Below are positions 1-8,370 of a stretch of 64,000 bases of DNA, in pieces. Origin of the DNA: Planctomycetaceae bacterium. GTDB taxonomy: Bacteria > Planctomycetota > Planctomycetia > Planctomycetales > Planctomycetaceae. The DNA lies in contig CP051247.1 of the NCBI GenBank assembly GCA_017795105.1, forward strand, positions 1,426,001-1,490,000, in the 5' to 3' direction. The notes beneath the pieces are model-generated. The model worked only from the letters and a program-made list of their open reading frames with translations. It was not told the DNA's origin and searched no databases. The stretch's first letter is position 1, and each line of letters starts with the position of its first letter. Both the position numbers and the translations under genes were made by a program.

Positions 1-437
1 CGGTAGTCGACCAGAAAGACATCGGCCTGCAGACTGCTGAGTAATCGCAGATGATCGGCTCGATAGCCACGATGTCCGGCATTGCCGGGAAACAGCAGAA
101 TCGCCGGCCGTCCCGCCTCGAGTTCCAGCAGCTGCTCGTCCTGATCGAGTGCCTGATGATCCGGCGGCAGCACATGCCAGCCGTGCAGCGTGATTCCCGG
201 AGCGACATCGACGTCCACATCGAGACAGCGACCGATCCGAAAACCCCAGTCCTGCGGGTCGAGTGCAGCCACCCTGACCGGATGGTAAATGAGCTTACGT
301 TGCACCAAAGCCAGAAACACGAGACTCCCTCCCAAGAGAACGAGAGCGAGAATCAACAGGTTCCGCAGAGCCTTTCGTCCCTGGCTCTTTGCACCTGCGG
401 CATCAGCCGCCGGGGACTCCTGCACCGTCTCATTCAT
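1..437 (-). CDS. Alpha/beta hydrolase, Bem46/ABHD-like (5' part only)
   Basis: This gene runs off the left edge, so only its first 145 codons are visible. The frame opens with MNETVQESPAAD, has one hydrophobic segment at about residues 20-43 (LRNLLILALVLLGGSLVFLA), and then reads QRKLIYHPV. A beta-strand and oxyanion-loop region follows, ILLFPGNAGHRGYR, and the visible part ends with ADVFLVDYR. The pairing of a PGNAGHR loop with FLVDYR is typical of membrane-anchored serine hydrolases of the Bem46/ABHD13/YtmA kind. The nucleophile elbow and the rest of the triad would lie outside the window. The ATG at 437 follows GGGAG at a plausible distance. The substrate is unknown. The gene lies 120 bp downstream of the sugar permease on the same strand, across a repeat-rich spacer. 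Confidence 0.7.
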   Translation of the reverse strand, partial: MNETVQESPAADAAGAKSQGRKALRNLLILALVLLGGSLVFLALVQRKLIYHPVRVAALDPQDWGFRIGRCLDVDVDVAPGITLHGWHVLPPDHQALDQDEQLLELEAGRPAILLFPGNAGHRGYRADHLRLLSSLQADVFLVDY

Positions 438-488
438 CGAACACTCCCTGTTCTTCTAGAGTAGTTTACTTTTTGATGTAACCGTTCG

Positions 489-537
489 GTCCGCGAAAGA
501 TGCAGCGTTTCAGGCGATTCAACGCTCATTCGCGGAC
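489..537. repeat. Long two-stage hairpin between permease and hydrolase genes
   Basis: Outer arms GTCCGCGAA (489-497) and TTCGCGGAC (529-537) are perfectly complementary. Inside them AGCGTT (504-509) pairs with AACGCT (521-526). The element lies 7 bp from the TAGAGCG palindrome on the permease side. Transcription from the permease into the hydrolase would produce a stable stem. There is no clean T-tract, so a terminator role is uncertain. Confidence 0.6.
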
Positions 538-543
538 ATACGG

Positions 544-560
544 TAGAGCGATCCGCTCTA
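544..560 (-). repeat. Palindromic repeat containing a stop codon, copy 1
   Basis: Read on the minus strand the sequence is TAGAGCGGATCGCTCTA, with 7-bp arms around GAT. The first three bases are the TAG stop of the permease gene. The same 17 bases occur on the plus strand at 55504-55520, where they again begin with a gene's stop codon. Similarity continues for 9 more bases with one mismatch. Confidence 0.85.
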
Positions 561-1556
561 GTCATCCGAGCGTGTGGAGGCCAACGCTCGAGCCGCCTTG
601 AGTCGCCGACGGGCCGCCAGGCGTTTGATCAGTTCATCTGCAATCACGCCCCCGAGGATCACCATTCCAATGATTGCGAACTCAAGCTGAGCGGGAATAT
701 CGGCCAGAATGATCGCGTTATAGAGCACCCGCAGTAGAGCTGCTCCGATCACCACGCCGATGATACTCCCCTCTCCTCCACGCAGACTGCAGCCTCCGAG
801 AACCGCTGCGGCGATCGCGTAGAGTTCATAAAAGTTACCATGGGCGCTCGGCTGGACCGTGTTCTGATCGAGCGCGAACAGCACGCCGCCCAGCCCAGCC
901 AGTGCGGAACAGGCGACATACGAGAGAATGACCAGGCGATCGGTCGCGATTCCACTGAATCGAGCGGCCTGTTCGTTTCGCCCCAGAGCCAGCAGATGGC
1001 GACCCCAGACTGTGCGATTCAGGAAAACCCAGCAGACGATGGCGAGAACCGCGAACAGGATCGCCGGCACCGGCAGATCGAGCGCTCCGGGGAGATCGAT
1101 CTTGGCGCGGACGAACCACATCAGCCCAGGATAGTCCGATCCGAAGCGCTGATTGCTGTCCTCTGCCAGCCAGCGGGCGAGGCCGCGGTACAGCAGCAGA
1201 CCGCAGAGTGTCACGATGAAAGGCTGGATTTTGAGCTTCGTGATGAGCAGCCCGTGGGCGAGACCAATCAAAATACTGACTCCAGCGACGAGCGATATCG
1301 CTGCCGGAACGGACCATTCATACTGAGTCAACAGGAGTGGTAACAGCGAACCGCACAGGCCGATCACCGAGCCGATCGATAGATCGATCCCGCCCGTCAT
1401 GATGACCAAGGCTGCTCCCAGGCTGATGATGCCGAACAAGGACGTTCGATGCAGCAGCTGCTCGATGTTGGTCGGCTTGAGAAACGCTGGATTATTCCAC
1501 GCCGTCACCAGACAGACGAAGATCAGCAGGCCCAGAATTCCGACGATTTTCTTCAT
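558..1556 (-). CDS. Sugar ABC transporter permease, RbsC-like
   Basis: The 332-residue product is a polytopic membrane protein of the ribose/xylose/galactose ABC permease family (BPD_transp_2). Family hallmarks are the early segment LGAALVIMTGGIDLSIGS, the loop GRNEQAARFSGI, and the glycine-rich helix AVLGGCSLRGGEGSIIGV near the C-terminus. It would form the inner-membrane channel for a periplasmic-binding-protein-dependent sugar importer. I start it at ATG 1556 rather than at the TTG one codon upstream. No ATPase or substrate-binding gene is next to it. The neighbouring sugar kinase is divergent, so the missing subunits must be encoded elsewhere or supplied by another importer. The substrate cannot be read from the sequence. 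The TAG stop lies inside a palindromic repeat. Confidence 0.88.
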   Translation of the reverse strand: MKKIVGILGLLIFVCLVTAWNNPAFLKPTNIEQLLHRTSLFGIISLGAALVIMTGGIDLSIGSVIGLCGSLLPLLLTQYEWSVPAAISLVAGVSILIGLAHGLLITKLKIQPFIVTLCGLLLYRGLARWLAEDSNQRFGSDYPGLMWFVRAKIDLPGALDLPVPAILFAVLAIVCWVFLNRTVWGRHLLALGRNEQAARFSGIATDRLVILSYVACSALAGLGGVLFALDQNTVQPSAHGNFYELYAIAAAVLGGCSLRGGEGSIIGVVIGAALLRVLYNAIILADIPAQLEFAIIGMVILGGVIADELIKRLAARRRLKAARALASTRSDD

Positions 1557-1716
1557 CAACGCGTTCCCGTTTCCGTTGCCGCATCAAGCGCACTGACAGC
1601 CCGGTCGCGACCAGCTTTCCCGTTCGCGATAATCCGTTACGCTACTGAGATTCCAGAACAACGTCAAAGGTGCTGAACCATTTCCCTCGCTCCACCGACT
1701 CTGCCCGGATGCCGCC

Positions 1717-3159
1717 ATGAACTGTCTGCTCGGACTCGATTTTGGCACCACGTCCATCTCGGCGGTTGCGATCTCGCCTGACGGAGATTTGCTCGGCGTT
1801 CACAGCCAGAAGCACGATGCCTTCCTTCCGCACGAAGATCCGCTGGCAAAGATCCAGTCGCTGGATCGACTTACTGCCGTGGCGAAAGAATGCCTGCGAA
1901 CAGTCCTCGCTGCTTCCAAAGCCGAGCCGATTGCTCTCGGGCTGACCGGGCAAATGCATGGGTTCACCTGCCTCGACGCGGCCGGCCAGCCCGTCTCAGA
2001 ACTGATCACCTGGCTCGACTTCCGGAGCATGAGTTTGAAGTCAGACTCCAATGAACCCTGGGGCGAGGAACTGAAACGAAAACTCCCTGAGGAGGTCAAA
2101 CACCGACTCGGATGCGATCTGCACCCCGGATATGCCCTACTGAATGCTTACGCCTTTCACCAGAGTGGACTCCTCCCCGAGGAGACGGCCTCGATCATCG
2201 ATATCACCGGCTACTTCCGGAGCGTGCTGACCTCGGAACCGACGATCATTGATCCCACCTTCGCGGCTTCCTGGGGGATCTACAATGTCCGGGACGGCCA
2301 AATCGATGAGGAGGTCATTGCGATCAGCGGGCTCGATCCGTCACTGTTTCCAGTCTGCAGCGACGATCGCTCGGCTTCTCAGTTATTGACAGCGGAAGCC
2401 GCGCAGGCGTGGTCGCTTCCTGAACGGCTGCCGGTCTACCTCGGCATCGGCGACAATCAGGCGGCTGCTCATGCGGCGATCGAGAATCCGGAAACGGATC
2501 GACTCATCAACATCGGCACCGGCGGTCAGGTCTGCTGGCCGACTCGAGAATTTCAACCTTCCAGGTCGATCGAAGTGCGTCCCTTTCTCGACGGATATTC
2601 TCTGAACGTCGGAGCGGGAGTGAGCGGAGGACGAGACTGGCAGACCTACGTTCGCAGCGTTCACGGCTGGCTGCGTGAGCTCGGTTTCGAGATGGAGGAG
2701 GACAAGCTACTCCAGCGACTGAAGGAGCTGGCGACCGAGTGGGCAGAGCCAGGGCGGCGAGGTGGGTCCCTCAATTTCGAACCGGTTTTCTCCGGCACAA
2801 GATCGGATCGCCGAAGACGCGGGCTTCTCAGCAATCTCAACGACCTGAATTTTAACCTGCGTGAAATGTCTTACGCCGCGGTTGTCGGGGTTCTGAATTG
2901 CGTCTGCGAACCATTCGATGAGGATTCACATTCAGGGAAAGACCGAGAACGGATCGTGCTCACGGGGAACTTCTTCGAGCATTTTCCCTGGTTGTATCGC
3001 AACGTGGCTTCTCGATATCGCTGCACCGTTGTGACGCCCATTCATCCCGAGCAGGCGGCTGTCGGAGCGGCGATGCTGGCCGGTTCTGGCTTGAATCCGC
3101 AGTCGTCTATACCCAGACGCTACAAGACACTTTCAGATCTGATTCCGGATACGCCGTAA
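1717..3159 (+). CDS. FGGY-family carbohydrate kinase, sedoheptulokinase-like
   Basis: The 480-residue product has the two-lobed actin-fold ATPase architecture of FGGY sugar kinases. The phosphate-1 loop GLDFGTTSISAVAI is at the N-terminus. The sugar-binding segment GLTGQMHGF comes next, followed by ITWLDFRS. The second phosphate loop NIGTGGQVCW is at about residue 266, and AAVGAAMLAGSG is near the C-terminus. The TGQMHG plus ITWLD combination and the NVGAGVSGGRDW region resemble sedoheptulokinase more than glycerol kinase. Xylulose or another ketose is also possible. It should phosphorylate a sugar in the cytoplasm using ATP. It starts at ATG 1717 and is divergent from the RbsC-like permease across about 160 bp, which suggests a shared control region and a common sugar-use role. 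Confidence 0.82.
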   Translation: MNCLLGLDFGTTSISAVAISPDGDLLGVHSQKHDAFLPHEDPLAKIQSLDRLTAVAKECLRTVLAASKAEPIALGLTGQMHGFTCLDAAGQPVSELITWLDFRSMSLKSDSNEPWGEELKRKLPEEVKHRLGCDLHPGYALLNAYAFHQSGLLPEETASIIDITGYFRSVLTSEPTIIDPTFAASWGIYNVRDGQIDEEVIAISGLDPSLFPVCSDDRSASQLLTAEAAQAWSLPERLPVYLGIGDNQAAAHAAIENPETDRLINIGTGGQVCWPTREFQPSRSIEVRPFLDGYSLNVGAGVSGGRDWQTYVRSVHGWLRELGFEMEEDKLLQRLKELATEWAEPGRRGGSLNFEPVFSGTRSDRRRRGLLSNLNDLNFNLREMSYAAVVGVLNCVCEPFDEDSHSGKDRERIVLTGNFFEHFPWLYRNVASRYRCTVVTPIHPEQAAVGAAMLAGSGLNPQSSIPRRYKTLSDLIPDTP

Positions 3160-3191
3160 CCGAGGAGACTCGCTTATTCTCTCAAGGAGCT

Positions 3192-5915
3192 CTAACGAAG
3201 CATCCGAATTCCGCCGCTGGAGAAGCCAGTGGCTCGGTAGGATTGCTGAGACTGGCGGCAGGTCTTCATAAGATCCTGCAGCTTGGGATCGCCAGGGGTT
3301 CGCGACAGGCAGTATTCGAGATGCCCGGTCGCGGCTGTGTGCTCGCCATGCTTGGCCAGCCAGCGGGCAAAGGCACTTCGCAGTTCCAGGTCGCTTTCGA
3401 CGTACGGCGTGGTGATCTCAATCAGCCGCGTCGTTGTGTTGACGACGTCAGCGGCCACGAGATACGAGAACGACGTACTGACGGCCGACTTTTGTTCCTC
3501 AAGAGCCAGTTTGGGCAGCTTGTCGACAGTCTTTGTGGCCAGATAGATCGCAGCATCTGGGAAGTGATCCGATTGCTGATCCTTGTAATTGCGAACGATT
3601 GCCGTCAGGGCGGTCAGATCGGGTTCGAAGAGCGTATCGAATTCAGCTGTCGTAATCGCGGCACTCAACAGAGCGATAATCCGCTTCTGGTTCTTCTCAC
3701 TGGCACTGAAGATCGGCTTCCAGTGTCCGATTGCCAGATCGACTTCGCCCTGGTTCCAGGCGGTGAATCCGCGAGCGAAAGCGATATCGGACGAATGCGG
3801 TTCGGCTCGTTCACTGCGCGTGATGTAGTACTCGGAGAGTGCACTGTTCGGACTTTCGATGAAACAGTACTCAGAGAGTAACAACAGTGGTTGAGATCGC
3901 AGCGGGCAGGAACGGGCGGCCTGTTCGGCAAAGTGCAAACAGGCTTTCACAAGCGGAAATCCACGGTGCATGACTGCCGGGTTCTGCAGCCAGGCCTGCA
4001 GCTGCTCAGTCGTCTCAAAGCCGCCGGCGTAGGCTGCGGCTCGAATTTGCGGAATCGGCATCGGGAACTGCCCCGCCGCATCCTGCAATTCGAACACGCG
4101 ACGGAGATTCGTCGCCATGCGGATGTTGTTATCAACGTCATCCGGATGATGCTTCAACGCTTTCTTCAACAGCCCCAGCCGCACCTTGAGCAGATGCAGT
4201 TCGTCTTTGGCATCGTCGAACTGCTTGGCCCGATTCGTGTAACGCATGTAATCGACGGTATACGGTTCGGCCTGAGCAGCCGGCCAGATTGCCAGCCCCC
4301 CTGCTCCGACAACCGCCAGCGCACACAGACCGCATACGCCCGCGGAAACTCCTCTCCACTGGAGGGGAACGGGTGTGGCTTCCGGACGACGCGGAGCAGC
4401 AAACACATAGGCGAGATAGATGCCCAGCACGAGCATATAAGCCGGAGCGTACCAGGCGAAATCGTACAGCCCCTGCACGAGGAAGACGCAAAAACTGGCC
4501 GCGATCCCGGTCATCATCGCGATCTCGACGGGGGATCGGTGAGCCCCCGGAACCCGGGTCAACAGGCGATACAGAACGAGCAGGACCCCGCATCCGGCGA
4601 GCGCCCAGCCGGCGAGGCCCGTTTCGGTTCCAATCTGCAGATAGCTATTCTCGGCATGCGTATAAACGTGCTCGGGAAGTTCCGATTCGTGAAAGGCGGG
4701 GATTACATGCTTGTGCGTTCCCAGTCCGGTGCCGAACCAGCGAAACTCATTCTGAGCAGCCAGATTCGCATTCCAGATGAAACCGCGAGCGTTGTCCTTA
4801 TCCAGCTCGGTCAGGTTTGATGTCACCAGTTCCTGTGCATTGCGTTCGAGAATCTTCTCGCCAACGACCGACATTCCGCCCAGAGCAAAGACTCCGGCCA
4901 CCGCAATGGCGATCGGCGTGCGACCATCGGCCAGACCACGAAAGATGACCAGGGGAAGCGAAACCGCCAGGGCCGTGACAGCCAGCAGCAGCCCTCCGCG
5001 CGAGCCGGTCAGCACGATGCCGACGAGCAACGCGAACGTCGCCAATGCTCCCAGAATGAGCCGGGCAGTCGGGCCGTTGTCGTGCCGGTCTCGGGACGAG
5101 CGGCGTTCGCCGTTTCGGGCGATTGCCCAGGCCAGCAACGGCCCGAGTGAAAGTGCCAGAAAGCCCGCGAAGTGATTCGAGTTGGTGAACGATCCTTTGG
5201 CGACAGCCGCGGTGTTCGTATACGGATGCTCGAAGACCCAGAAAAACTTTCCGTTGCTCAAAAGATACTGGGCGGAACCGAACAGAGCGAAGACGGCTGT
5301 CCCGAATCCAACGGCCAGCACGACCTGCTTGCCATGTTCCCGATCCCGAAATCGCTGAATCAGAATCAGAAACAGGACGAGCACACAGGCGATAGGCGTC
5401 AGGGTGAGTCGGGTTTCCGAGGGGGCCAGCGAAATCCGATCCCATGTCGTCAGCGGCGATTCGATCGGCTGAGCAGCGTTCTCGGCGTCGGGCGTCAGGA
5501 ACTTCGAGATCGCTGGGGAAGCCGTTTCCAGCATCTCCGGCGACATCGGCATCAACTGAAAAAGCCCGAGGCCGACAACAAGGACGAGCAAGAGTTCGAA
5601 TCCACTCCAGATCCAGGGAGCAGATCGCGTGAGCATGCGGTGACCGCACCAGAGCAGAGCCGTGATGCCGGTCGCGATCACCAGCACGAGGCTACCGATC
5701 GGAGTTCGTCCGCCGAACACGAGCACCACTGCCAGCAAACCGGCGTACAGAGAGACATCCGCCAGCTTCAACAGCGGAGACTTAGGTTCAACGTATTCGA
5801 CGCCGCTGGTCGACCGCTGGCTGCTGCTACTGCGTCCGCTGCGACTGTGTGGCCGCCCGGAGTGGGAAGAAGACCGTCGCCGCGATCGACTGGAATAGGT
5901 CGGATTGAAGGCCAC
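3192..5915 (-). CDS. O-antigen ligase/polymerase (Wzy_C) with TPR-like C-terminus
   Basis: The 907-residue protein starts at GTG 5915 behind an AAAGGA-type ribosome site. About 45 N-terminal residues are extremely Ser/Arg-rich (SSRSRRRSSSHSGR and similar) and likely cytoplasmic. They are followed by about ten hydrophobic segments. The Wzy_C signature is clear: WFGTGLGTHKHVIPAFHE, then HAENSYLQIGTETGLAG in a periplasmic loop at about residues 395-435. Such proteins join undecaprenyl-linked polysaccharide repeats or transfer them to an acceptor. From about residue 560 the chain is soluble and alpha-helical with weak TPR-like repeats, reaching QQSYRATGFSSGG at the end. It is the last gene of the wza-wzc operon, 49 bp after the tyrosine kinase. 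Whether it acts as polymerase or ligase cannot be decided from sequence. Confidence 0.85.
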   Translation of the reverse strand: MAFNPTYSSRSRRRSSSHSGRPHSRSGRSSSSQRSTSGVEYVEPKSPLLKLADVSLYAGLLAVVLVFGGRTPIGSLVLVIATGITALLWCGHRMLTRSAPWIWSGFELLLVLVVGLGLFQLMPMSPEMLETASPAISKFLTPDAENAAQPIESPLTTWDRISLAPSETRLTLTPIACVLVLFLILIQRFRDREHGKQVVLAVGFGTAVFALFGSAQYLLSNGKFFWVFEHPYTNTAAVAKGSFTNSNHFAGFLALSLGPLLAWAIARNGERRSSRDRHDNGPTARLILGALATFALLVGIVLTGSRGGLLLAVTALAVSLPLVIFRGLADGRTPIAIAVAGVFALGGMSVVGEKILERNAQELVTSNLTELDKDNARGFIWNANLAAQNEFRWFGTGLGTHKHVIPAFHESELPEHVYTHAENSYLQIGTETGLAGWALAGCGVLLVLYRLLTRVPGAHRSPVEIAMMTGIAASFCVFLVQGLYDFAWYAPAYMLVLGIYLAYVFAAPRRPEATPVPLQWRGVSAGVCGLCALAVVGAGGLAIWPAAQAEPYTVDYMRYTNRAKQFDDAKDELHLLKVRLGLLKKALKHHPDDVDNNIRMATNLRRVFELQDAAGQFPMPIPQIRAAAYAGGFETTEQLQAWLQNPAVMHRGFPLVKACLHFAEQAARSCPLRSQPLLLLSEYCFIESPNSALSEYYITRSERAEPHSSDIAFARGFTAWNQGEVDLAIGHWKPIFSASEKNQKRIIALLSAAITTAEFDTLFEPDLTALTAIVRNYKDQQSDHFPDAAIYLATKTVDKLPKLALEEQKSAVSTSFSYLVAADVVNTTTRLIEITTPYVESDLELRSAFARWLAKHGEHTAATGHLEYCLSRTPGDPKLQDLMKTCRQSQQSYRATGFSSGGIRMLR

Positions 5916-5964
5916 GGTTCAGATTCCTTTCCACGACGCCTTGCTCATCGCCAACAGTTTGCCA

Positions 5965-8283
5965 TCAGGCTGCAAATCGGTCCGAGCTTTCATCTCGAGA
6001 GAAACGCTTCCGCGGACGCGGCACCTGTTCATGCGACATCGGGACCGGCTCGCTGTCTGTATCGTGCTCATCGTGTCCGTAGCCATAGCCGTAGCCATAA
6101 CCATAGCCGTAGCCGTATTCGCCGCTCGCATTTGAGAGACGGTTAACGACGACGCCAATCAGGTTGGCTCCCAGAACAGTGACCGACTCGGCCGCTCGAA
6201 TGATCATCCGCCGCTTATTGCGGTCCGGGCGAACAGTCAGAATCACACCATCGACCAGTCGGCCGATGATGGCCGGATCGGTCACGGCCAGGGACGGCGG
6301 AGCATCGATCAGGATCTGATCGTACTCGGCTTCGGCCCAGGCAATCAGTTCCGGGAAGCGATCGCTGGTCAACAGTTCGACCGGATTGATCGGTCGCGGC
6401 CCGGCGGGAATCACGTGCAGATTCTCGTGAGCGGTTCGCACGAGGTTCGCCTCGGCGGATTCCATAATTGGAGCCGTGTCGCGAAGTATTGTCGAGAGAC
6501 CATTCTGCCCTTTGAGGTTGAACAGCTTGGTCAGACCGGGGCGACGCATATCGCCATCGATCAGCAGTGTCTTCTTTCCTGCCTGAGCGAACGCGACGCC
6601 CGTGTTCGACATCACGGTCGTTTTTCCATCGCTCGGCTCGGTACTCGTAATACTGATCCGCTGATGCTGTTCGCACGCGAATTCGATCGCGGTTCGCAGA
6701 GTTCGGAAGGCTTCCGTTTCCACGCTGTTCGGCTTGGTGTAGGTGTAGATCGATTCGATGCCATGAGTGTGAGGCAGCGGCGGCATGTCGCGAACCATTG
6801 TCATCACCGGGGCACCAATCTCCCGGCGGATATCGTCCGGCGAATGGAACCGGTCATCGAGCAGATCGAGCAGAACCACGGTCGCCGCTCCCAGGAAAAG
6901 TCCCACGAACATGCTGATCATCATCGTGGAGACCAGCTTCGGAGAGACCGGAGTGGAGTTCGGCTCGGCGTGCTTGGTGATACGAGTCCGCAGGCTCGCT
7001 TTCTGGTTCAGATCGAGGGCATTGATTCGCTCCCGATACATATCGTAGTCGACCTGCAGGCGAGCCAGATCCCGTTCCGCATGGTGCAGCAGCATGATGC
7101 GGTTATTCATCTGGGAAGCGACCTGCTTCTCCTGGGTAAACCGGGCGTAGATTTCATTCTCGTGATTGACGGCATGCAGATACCGCTGCTGGGCAATCTC
7201 GAGCAGCTTCGGTCCCAGGTCTTTGTTCAACATCTCGGCATCGCGTACGGCCTGGGAACTCCGCCCCGCCATCCATTCCTTCGCTGCTTTGATCCGCTGC
7301 TGCAGTTCGAGCACTTCGGGATGGTTCGGTCCGAGTTTGCCGCTGAGCTTATCGTTCAGTTTGGCCTGATCTTCGAGCAACTGCTGTTGAAGGCGGGCGT
7401 AGGTGAGCGCATCGGAATTGTCGACACCCACACTGCGTTTCATCATCTCGTTGGCGAGCGATTCATTCGCCTGGTTCATCAACTGCTGCAGGTTCTGTCC
7501 GGTTTTCACGGCCTGTTCGACAGACGCATAGAACGCCCGGGCTTCGATCGTTTCCCGCTGAGCGGCGGCAAGAGCGCGGTTCAATTCAATGACGCGTTCA
7601 TTAACCACGCTCATCACATTGTCGCCCGTGCCGAGCAGCGAGTCCGACTCGGTCTGCAGTCGCAGCAGTTCTCCCTGCTTCAGAGCGATCTGCCGTTCGA
7701 CTTCATCTTTCTGCTTACTGAGAAGCGCCAGAGTCTCGCGAGAGGTGTTCTGATGCATCTCGTGCATGAACGCAAAATAGGAGTTGAGAATCTCCGTCAC
7801 GATTGCGACAGCTGCCTTCGGTGACTCCGCCTTGTAAGAAACCTGCAACAGGTTCGTCTGCCGAGTCGATTTCACCGTCAGATTGCCACGAAGCTTGTTG
7901 ATCGCTTCCCGCTTGGTCATGCCGATGAAGTCCGCCCGGTATTCATCCGGAAGGCGTTGCAGAGCGCCTTTGAGAACTTCGTCGCTGGCCAGAACCTTGG
8001 TGTAGGTCGGTAACTGGTCCTGCAGCATCTTCTGACTCTGCTGAGTCTGATCGATATTACCTTCCCCGGTGTGGAGAATGAGCAACTCGGCACTCGACTC
8101 ATACAGTCGGGTCGCAACTGAGAAATAGGTGATCCCCAGGCTGGTCGTGAGCAGAAGCCACGAAAGCACGGTCCACTTGCGTCGAATCAGCGACTGCGAA
8201 AAGCGAATCACGCTCTGCAGGGGATTCTGCGCATCCGGGGCGTTGGGGATCTGAATCGAGTCCTGATTCTCAGGCGTTAACAT
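5965..8283 (-). CDS. Polysaccharide co-polymerase / tyrosine autokinase, Wzc-like
   Basis: The 772-residue protein has the PCP-2a plus BY-kinase layout. The N-terminal Wzz domain has a membrane segment (WTVLSWLLLTTSLGITYF) at about residues 35-55. A long coiled-coil periplasmic region spans roughly residues 150-420. A second membrane segment (MMISMFVGLFLGAATVVLLD) is at about 455-475. The kinase domain has Walker A (EPSDGKTTVMSN), Walker A' (KTLLIDGDMRRPG) and Walker B (QILIDAPP). The C-terminal tail has seven consecutive Tyr-Gly pairs at about residues 715-730, the expected autophosphorylation cluster. Family members control polysaccharide chain length and export. The start at ATG 8283 follows GGGA. 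It is in an operon with the export lipoprotein upstream and the O-antigen ligase downstream. Confidence 0.93.
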   Translation of the reverse strand: MLTPENQDSIQIPNAPDAQNPLQSVIRFSQSLIRRKWTVLSWLLLTTSLGITYFSVATRLYESSAELLILHTGEGNIDQTQQSQKMLQDQLPTYTKVLASDEVLKGALQRLPDEYRADFIGMTKREAINKLRGNLTVKSTRQTNLLQVSYKAESPKAAVAIVTEILNSYFAFMHEMHQNTSRETLALLSKQKDEVERQIALKQGELLRLQTESDSLLGTGDNVMSVVNERVIELNRALAAAQRETIEARAFYASVEQAVKTGQNLQQLMNQANESLANEMMKRSVGVDNSDALTYARLQQQLLEDQAKLNDKLSGKLGPNHPEVLELQQRIKAAKEWMAGRSSQAVRDAEMLNKDLGPKLLEIAQQRYLHAVNHENEIYARFTQEKQVASQMNNRIMLLHHAERDLARLQVDYDMYRERINALDLNQKASLRTRITKHAEPNSTPVSPKLVSTMMISMFVGLFLGAATVVLLDLLDDRFHSPDDIRREIGAPVMTMVRDMPPLPHTHGIESIYTYTKPNSVETEAFRTLRTAIEFACEQHQRISITSTEPSDGKTTVMSNTGVAFAQAGKKTLLIDGDMRRPGLTKLFNLKGQNGLSTILRDTAPIMESAEANLVRTAHENLHVIPAGPRPINPVELLTSDRFPELIAWAEAEYDQILIDAPPSLAVTDPAIIGRLVDGVILTVRPDRNKRRMIIRAAESVTVLGANLIGVVVNRLSNASGEYGYGYGYGYGYGYGHDEHDTDSEPVPMSHEQVPRPRKRFSRDESSDRFAA

Positions 8284-8370
8284 ATTGCATTCCCTGCAAG
8301 GGCGTAGAATCGTTCGTTGTTCACAAAGAAACCATGCCCTCAGGCAAGTCGTTGGTGAAGTTCAATGGTC

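Noticed and set aside
6415..7824. A 469-codon plus-strand frame
   Set aside because: It is antisense to the Wzc-like kinase, which has intact Walker motifs. No family signal is seen in the antisense product.
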